From positions 372,001 to 436,000 of the forward strand of contig NZ_JBHRTF010000006.1 in assembly GCF_042646205.1 (NCBI RefSeq): a DNA stretch of 64,000 bases, in the 5' to 3' direction. This stretch comes from Cellvibrio fontiphilus_A. GTDB lineage: Bacteria > Pseudomonadota > Gammaproteobacteria > Pseudomonadales > Cellvibrionaceae. The translations under genes were made by a program, and so were the position numbers. Shown here piece by piece: positions 60,895 through 64,000 of the stretch. The first letter of the stretch is position 1, and each line of letters opens with the position of its first letter. The notes beneath the pieces are model-generated. The model saw only the letters and a list, made by a program, of their open reading frames with translations, was not told the origin of the DNA and made no database searches.

Positions 60895-63389
60895 AAGATA
60901 CTCACCCAATGTTTGAACCGGAGCGTAATGTTACGCCCGACACCAGCGTGCCGCTGATCACTCTGGGCGACACACGCTCCAGCCTCGTGCTTGTGATCGA
61001 TGATGACGAAGCGGCGCGCCTGATGACCAACATTACTTTGGAGCAAGCAGGCTTTCAGGTGATGGAAGCGGCAGATTGCGCTTCGGCGCGCGCGCGTTTT
61101 GCTGAGCGAAAACCCGATATTGTCCTGCTTGATGTGTTGCTACCCGACGGTGACGGCTTTAGTTTGTGCCGGGAATTGCTGCAGGATCCAAGAGGTCGTG
61201 ATTTACCGATTGCGATGGTGACAGGTTTGGGGGATATCGAATCCATTCACCTTGCCTACGAATCCGGAGCCACCGATTTTATTACCAAGCCAGTCAGTTG
61301 GGGCTCTTTGCCTTATCGATTGCAATTTATTTTGCGCGCTAAAAAAGCATTTCATGATGTGAGTGTGAGCGAAGGTAAAACCCGCGCATTGCTCGCGGGC
61401 ATTCCCGACATGATTATGCGTATTGATCGCGATGGACAAGTCATTGATATGCAAGTGGGTTCCTACACTCACGAAATGGATCAGTGGGTCAGTTACGATG
61501 AAATTAGCGGGGAAGGGCATTTGCCTGCCCCTGTCTATCGCATTCTTGCACCGCAAATCAGGCGTGTGTTTGCGGGTCGTGGCGAGCAATTGGTGGAGTT
61601 TGAATGGTCGCCCTCTAATGCTGTGGTGCGCACTTGGGAGGCGCGCATCATGCTGCGCGAGCAGCAAGAGATAGTGATGGTGATTCGCGATATCACCCAG
61701 CGCAAACATCAGGAAGCCGAGCTGCGTTTATGGGCCAAGGTGTTTGAAGGTAGCAACGAGGCGATCATGATTTTGGATGCGCAATTTCGCATAGTCCTGG
61801 TCAACAAAACCTACGAAAAAATGATGGGTTTTGCCGCTCATGAAGTCCTGGGTGTGGATGCCGCTCAAGTGGGCGCAAGCCAGCATCCACGTGGCTTTTT
61901 TCGCAATTTGATTGCAGTGCTTAATGAGCGCGGTGCCTGGCTGGGGGAGTTGTCCAACCAACGCAAAAACGGCGAGGTATTTCCCTCTTGGTTTTCTATT
62001 AGTCGCGTATTGGGTGGCGACGGTTTAATTGAAAACTACATTGCGATTTTTACCGATATTTCCGAGCGCAAAAAATCGCGTGAGCGGCTCGACTTCCTTG
62101 CGCATCACGATAGCCTTACCGAATTACCTAATCGCACCTTGCTCAATGATCGCCTGGAAATGGCAATCAATACTGCCAAGCGGCGCGAAGAAAAAGTAGG
62201 GCTGCTGTTTATTGATTTGGATCGGTTTAAAAATATCAATGATTCACTTGGCCATGCGGCAGGTGACCAAATTCTGCGACAAACAGCCAAACGGCTAAAA
62301 AATGTGATTCGCAATGACGACACGGTTGCCCGCTTGGGCGGCGATGAATTTGTGGTGTTATTACCGCGGGTGCAAGACGAGCGAAGCCTTGCGGAGGTCG
62401 CGATTAAAGTGCGCGAGGAATTATTAAAACCCTATTCAGTAGAAGAAATGCCCTTACACCTCAGCCCGAGTATTGGCATTGCGGTGTACCCCGATGATGG
62501 CGATTCACCCAGCGAGCTGATTAAAAATGCTGACGCGGCTATGTATCTCGCCAAGGAAAAAGGGCGCAACAATTATCAATTTTATACACCGCTATTAAAT
62601 TCCCGCACATTGGATCGCCTTAAGCTGGAATATGACCTGCGTATGGCATTGGAACTGGGCCAACTTGAGTTGCATTACCAGCCGCAGGTGGATGCCCATA
62701 ACCAGCGGTTATACGGTGCAGAAGCGCTTATTCGTTGGCGACACCCCGAGCGCGGGTTGATTCCACCCAACGATTTTATTCCCCTGGCGGAGGAAATAGG
62801 CCTGATTATTCCTATCGGTAATTGGGTCATCGCCCAGGCGGCTCACCAGCTGACCTTGTGGGAGCAGGCAGGTGTTGCACCTGTAGTTGTCAGCGTCAAT
62901 ATCTCTGCATTGCAGTTTCACCAACCCGGATTTTTGGAGGAAGTACAAACCATCATGCTCGCGGCAGGTGCTGCGCCCCATTCGCTGGAGCTGGAGCTGA
63001 CGGAGAGTATGTTGATGAGTGATATGGATACGTCCATACAGGTATTGCAGCGTTTTCGTGATCTGGGTTACCGCATCGCTATTGATGATTTTGGTACGGG
63101 CTTTTCCTGTTTGAATTATTTGCGCCGCTTGCCGGTAAATATTTTAAAGATCGATCAATCCTTTGTTCGTGACATGCAATCCGATGAGGCTTCGCTGGCA
63201 ATTGTCAGCTACATCATTCGGCTCGCACAGTCACTGGGTATGGATACCATTGCGGAAGGGGTAGAAACCGAACACGAACTTTCACTCTTGTTGAATGAGG
63301 GGTGTAAGTTGGTTCAGGGTTATCACTTTTCCAAAGCCTTACCGCCAGCGCAATTTGATGCCTGGCTAACCCAGTGGTCAGCAGCTTAG
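60891..63389 (+). CDS. Response regulator with PAS, GGDEF and EAL domains
   Basis: An 832-residue cyclic-di-GMP protein. The receiver (about 25-145) has Asp in DIVLLDVLLPDGDG. A divergent PAS-like region (about 160-270) and a clear PAS (about 280-395) follow. The GGDEF domain (about 400-560) has an intact RLGGDEF site and an RxxD site (RNDD) five residues before it. The EAL domain (about 575-830) has AEALIRWRHPERG and DDFGTGFSCLNYL. Both catalytic motifs are intact, so it could make and degrade the messenger. It is probably the output of the hybrid kinase upstream (4-bp overlap). Confidence 0.93.
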   Translation: MKDTHPMFEPERNVTPDTSVPLITLGDTRSSLVLVIDDDEAARLMTNITLEQAGFQVMEAADCASARARFAERKPDIVLLDVLLPDGDGFSLCRELLQDPRGRDLPIAMVTGLGDIESIHLAYESGATDFITKPVSWGSLPYRLQFILRAKKAFHDVSVSEGKTRALLAGIPDMIMRIDRDGQVIDMQVGSYTHEMDQWVSYDEISGEGHLPAPVYRILAPQIRRVFAGRGEQLVEFEWSPSNAVVRTWEARIMLREQQEIVMVIRDITQRKHQEAELRLWAKVFEGSNEAIMILDAQFRIVLVNKTYEKMMGFAAHEVLGVDAAQVGASQHPRGFFRNLIAVLNERGAWLGELSNQRKNGEVFPSWFSISRVLGGDGLIENYIAIFTDISERKKSRERLDFLAHHDSLTELPNRTLLNDRLEMAINTAKRREEKVGLLFIDLDRFKNINDSLGHAAGDQILRQTAKRLKNVIRNDDTVARLGGDEFVVLLPRVQDERSLAEVAIKVREELLKPYSVEEMPLHLSPSIGIAVYPDDGDSPSELIKNADAAMYLAKEKGRNNYQFYTPLLNSRTLDRLKLEYDLRMALELGQLELHYQPQVDAHNQRLYGAEALIRWRHPERGLIPPNDFIPLAEEIGLIIPIGNWVIAQAAHQLTLWEQAGVAPVVVSVNISALQFHQPGFLEEVQTIMLAAGAAPHSLELELTESMLMSDMDTSIQVLQRFRDLGYRIAIDDFGTGFSCLNYLRRLPVNILKIDQSFVRDMQSDEASLAIVSYIIRLAQSLGMDTIAEGVETEHELSLLLNEGCKLVQGYHFSKALPPAQFDAWLTQWSAA

Positions 63390-63465
63390 GGTTTGCTGCC
63401 ACTGACTGGCATGATTTGGGTCCGGTGTTTTTATGCCCGGTAATATTGACGTGGAGAATTCCATT

Positions 63466-64000
63466 ATGGTGATCAAACCAAAGGCTTATCAGTTACAGCG
63501 CGGCTTGTTGGCATTAGTTTGTATGCTGTGTATTAGCGCGCGTGCTGACGATTTTGCCTACCTTGAACTGAGCCTGGAGCAGCTGTTGGAAACACCGGTA
63601 ACCGGCTCAACACTGACGGAAGAGTCGCTGAAAACCGTGCCGGCAGCCGTATCGGTTTTCACCCATGAGCAGATTGAACGCCTGGGTGTGGATTATCTCC
63701 ACGAACTCCTGGGCTTGGTGCCTGGTTTCCAATTTAATCGCAATGCCAATTCCGGTTTGGCCTACACCTACAGTGCCCGCGGTCGCCGCACTACACACGT
63801 CTCGCTGGAAGTGTTGTTATTGGTGGATGGCAAACCGTTTAATGACCCGCGTGGCGGCAGCCCGGATGTCACAATGCCACTGTTTCCTCTGGCGCAGGTG
63901 GAGCGTGTGGAAGTTATTCGCGGCCCCGGCTCGGCGGTGTACGGCAGCTCTGCCTTTACCGGTGTGATCAACATTATTACGCGCAAACAGCAAAAGGCCC
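63466..64000 (+). CDS. TonB-dependent outer-membrane receptor (partial, runs off the window)
   Basis: The first 178 residues are visible. A signal peptide (hydrophobic about 11-25, cleavage near ARADD) is followed by a plug domain: VTGSTLTEESLKTVPAAVSV (about 45-64), YLHELLGLVPGFQFNR (about 78-93), SARGRRTTHVSLEVLLLVDG and then VERVEVIRGPGSAVYGSSAFTGV with INIITR. This is the typical plug of TonB-dependent receptors. GGAG lies about 10 bases before the ATG; an ATG at 63433 is in frame. The ligand cannot be told from the plug. The barrel is beyond the window. Confidence 0.92.
   Translation, partial: MVIKPKAYQLQRGLLALVCMLCISARADDFAYLELSLEQLLETPVTGSTLTEESLKTVPAAVSVFTHEQIERLGVDYLHELLGLVPGFQFNRNANSGLAYTYSARGRRTTHVSLEVLLLVDGKPFNDPRGGSPDVTMPLFPLAQVERVEVIRGPGSAVYGSSAFTGVINIITRKQQKA

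Noticed and set aside
1..64000. tRNA, rRNA, prophage or complete insertion sequence
   Set aside because: No cloverleaf with CCA end, no rRNA stretch, no integrase, transposase or phage structural gene was recognised on either strand.

Overview
The window reads as the chromosome of a free-living Gammaproteobacterium, most likely of the Cellvibrio/Cellvibrionaceae type. This is inferred from gene families only: lolCDE, phoH-ybeY-corC-lnt, mlaFEDCB, an NrdA with two ATP-cones, DUF1820, DUF6172, and many sensor kinases and GGDEF/EAL proteins. No rRNA or tRNA gene was seen. Most of the window is core chromosome, interrupted by three accessory regions.

Layout. 0-7.5 kb: the end of lolC, then lolD and lolE, a DUF2062 protein, the DNA-uptake channel ComEC, small membrane or exported proteins and a methyltransferase. 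7.6-10.5 kb: an accessory pocket with a Fic toxin and its VbhA-like antitoxin, a TIR-domain protein, two small unknown genes and several copies of palindromic dispersed repeats. 10.5-15.7 kb: nrdB and nrdA (class Ia ribonucleotide reductase) with a long upstream region holding a DnaA box and NrdR-box-like palindromes. 15.7-19.9 kb: lnt, corC, ybeY and phoH. 20.4-27.6 kb: a plus-strand envelope-stress and signalling cluster (DUF1328, DUF883/YqjD-like, YqjE-like and YqjK-like proteins, an NtrC-type regulator, a 76-residue histidine-kinase-like fragment, a CHASE3 kinase, a single-domain receiver and a hybrid kinase). It lies between phoH and miaB, which are adjacent in many relatives. 27.6-33.2 kb: miaB, DUF6172, an RhlE-like helicase, DUF1820 and an FGGY kinase.

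33.2-44.8 kb holds a complete type I-E CRISPR-Cas locus: a WYL regulator, cas3, casA, casB, cas7e, cas5e, cas6e, cas1, cas2 and an array of 19 repeats with 18 spacers of 32 nt. A Phd/UPF0175-type antitoxin and a DUF3368 PIN toxin sit between cas6e and cas1. The toxin reading frame overlaps the cas1 start, and a promoter and operator candidate precedes the antitoxin. This toxin-antitoxin pair embedded in front of the adaptation genes is the best candidate here for an under-described arrangement.

45.2-64 kb: the mla lipid-transport operon, a short GlpD-like oxidoreductase, pyrB, a GGDEF response regulator, a YchJ-like protein, an acyltransferase, dinG, yqcC and a tandem 6-pyruvoyl-tetrahydropterin-synthase-like protein. 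Last comes a YfiR-like protein, a BarA-like hybrid kinase, a GGDEF/EAL protein and the start of a TonB-dependent receptor.

All assignments come from reading the sequence and recognising families. No database search was run.
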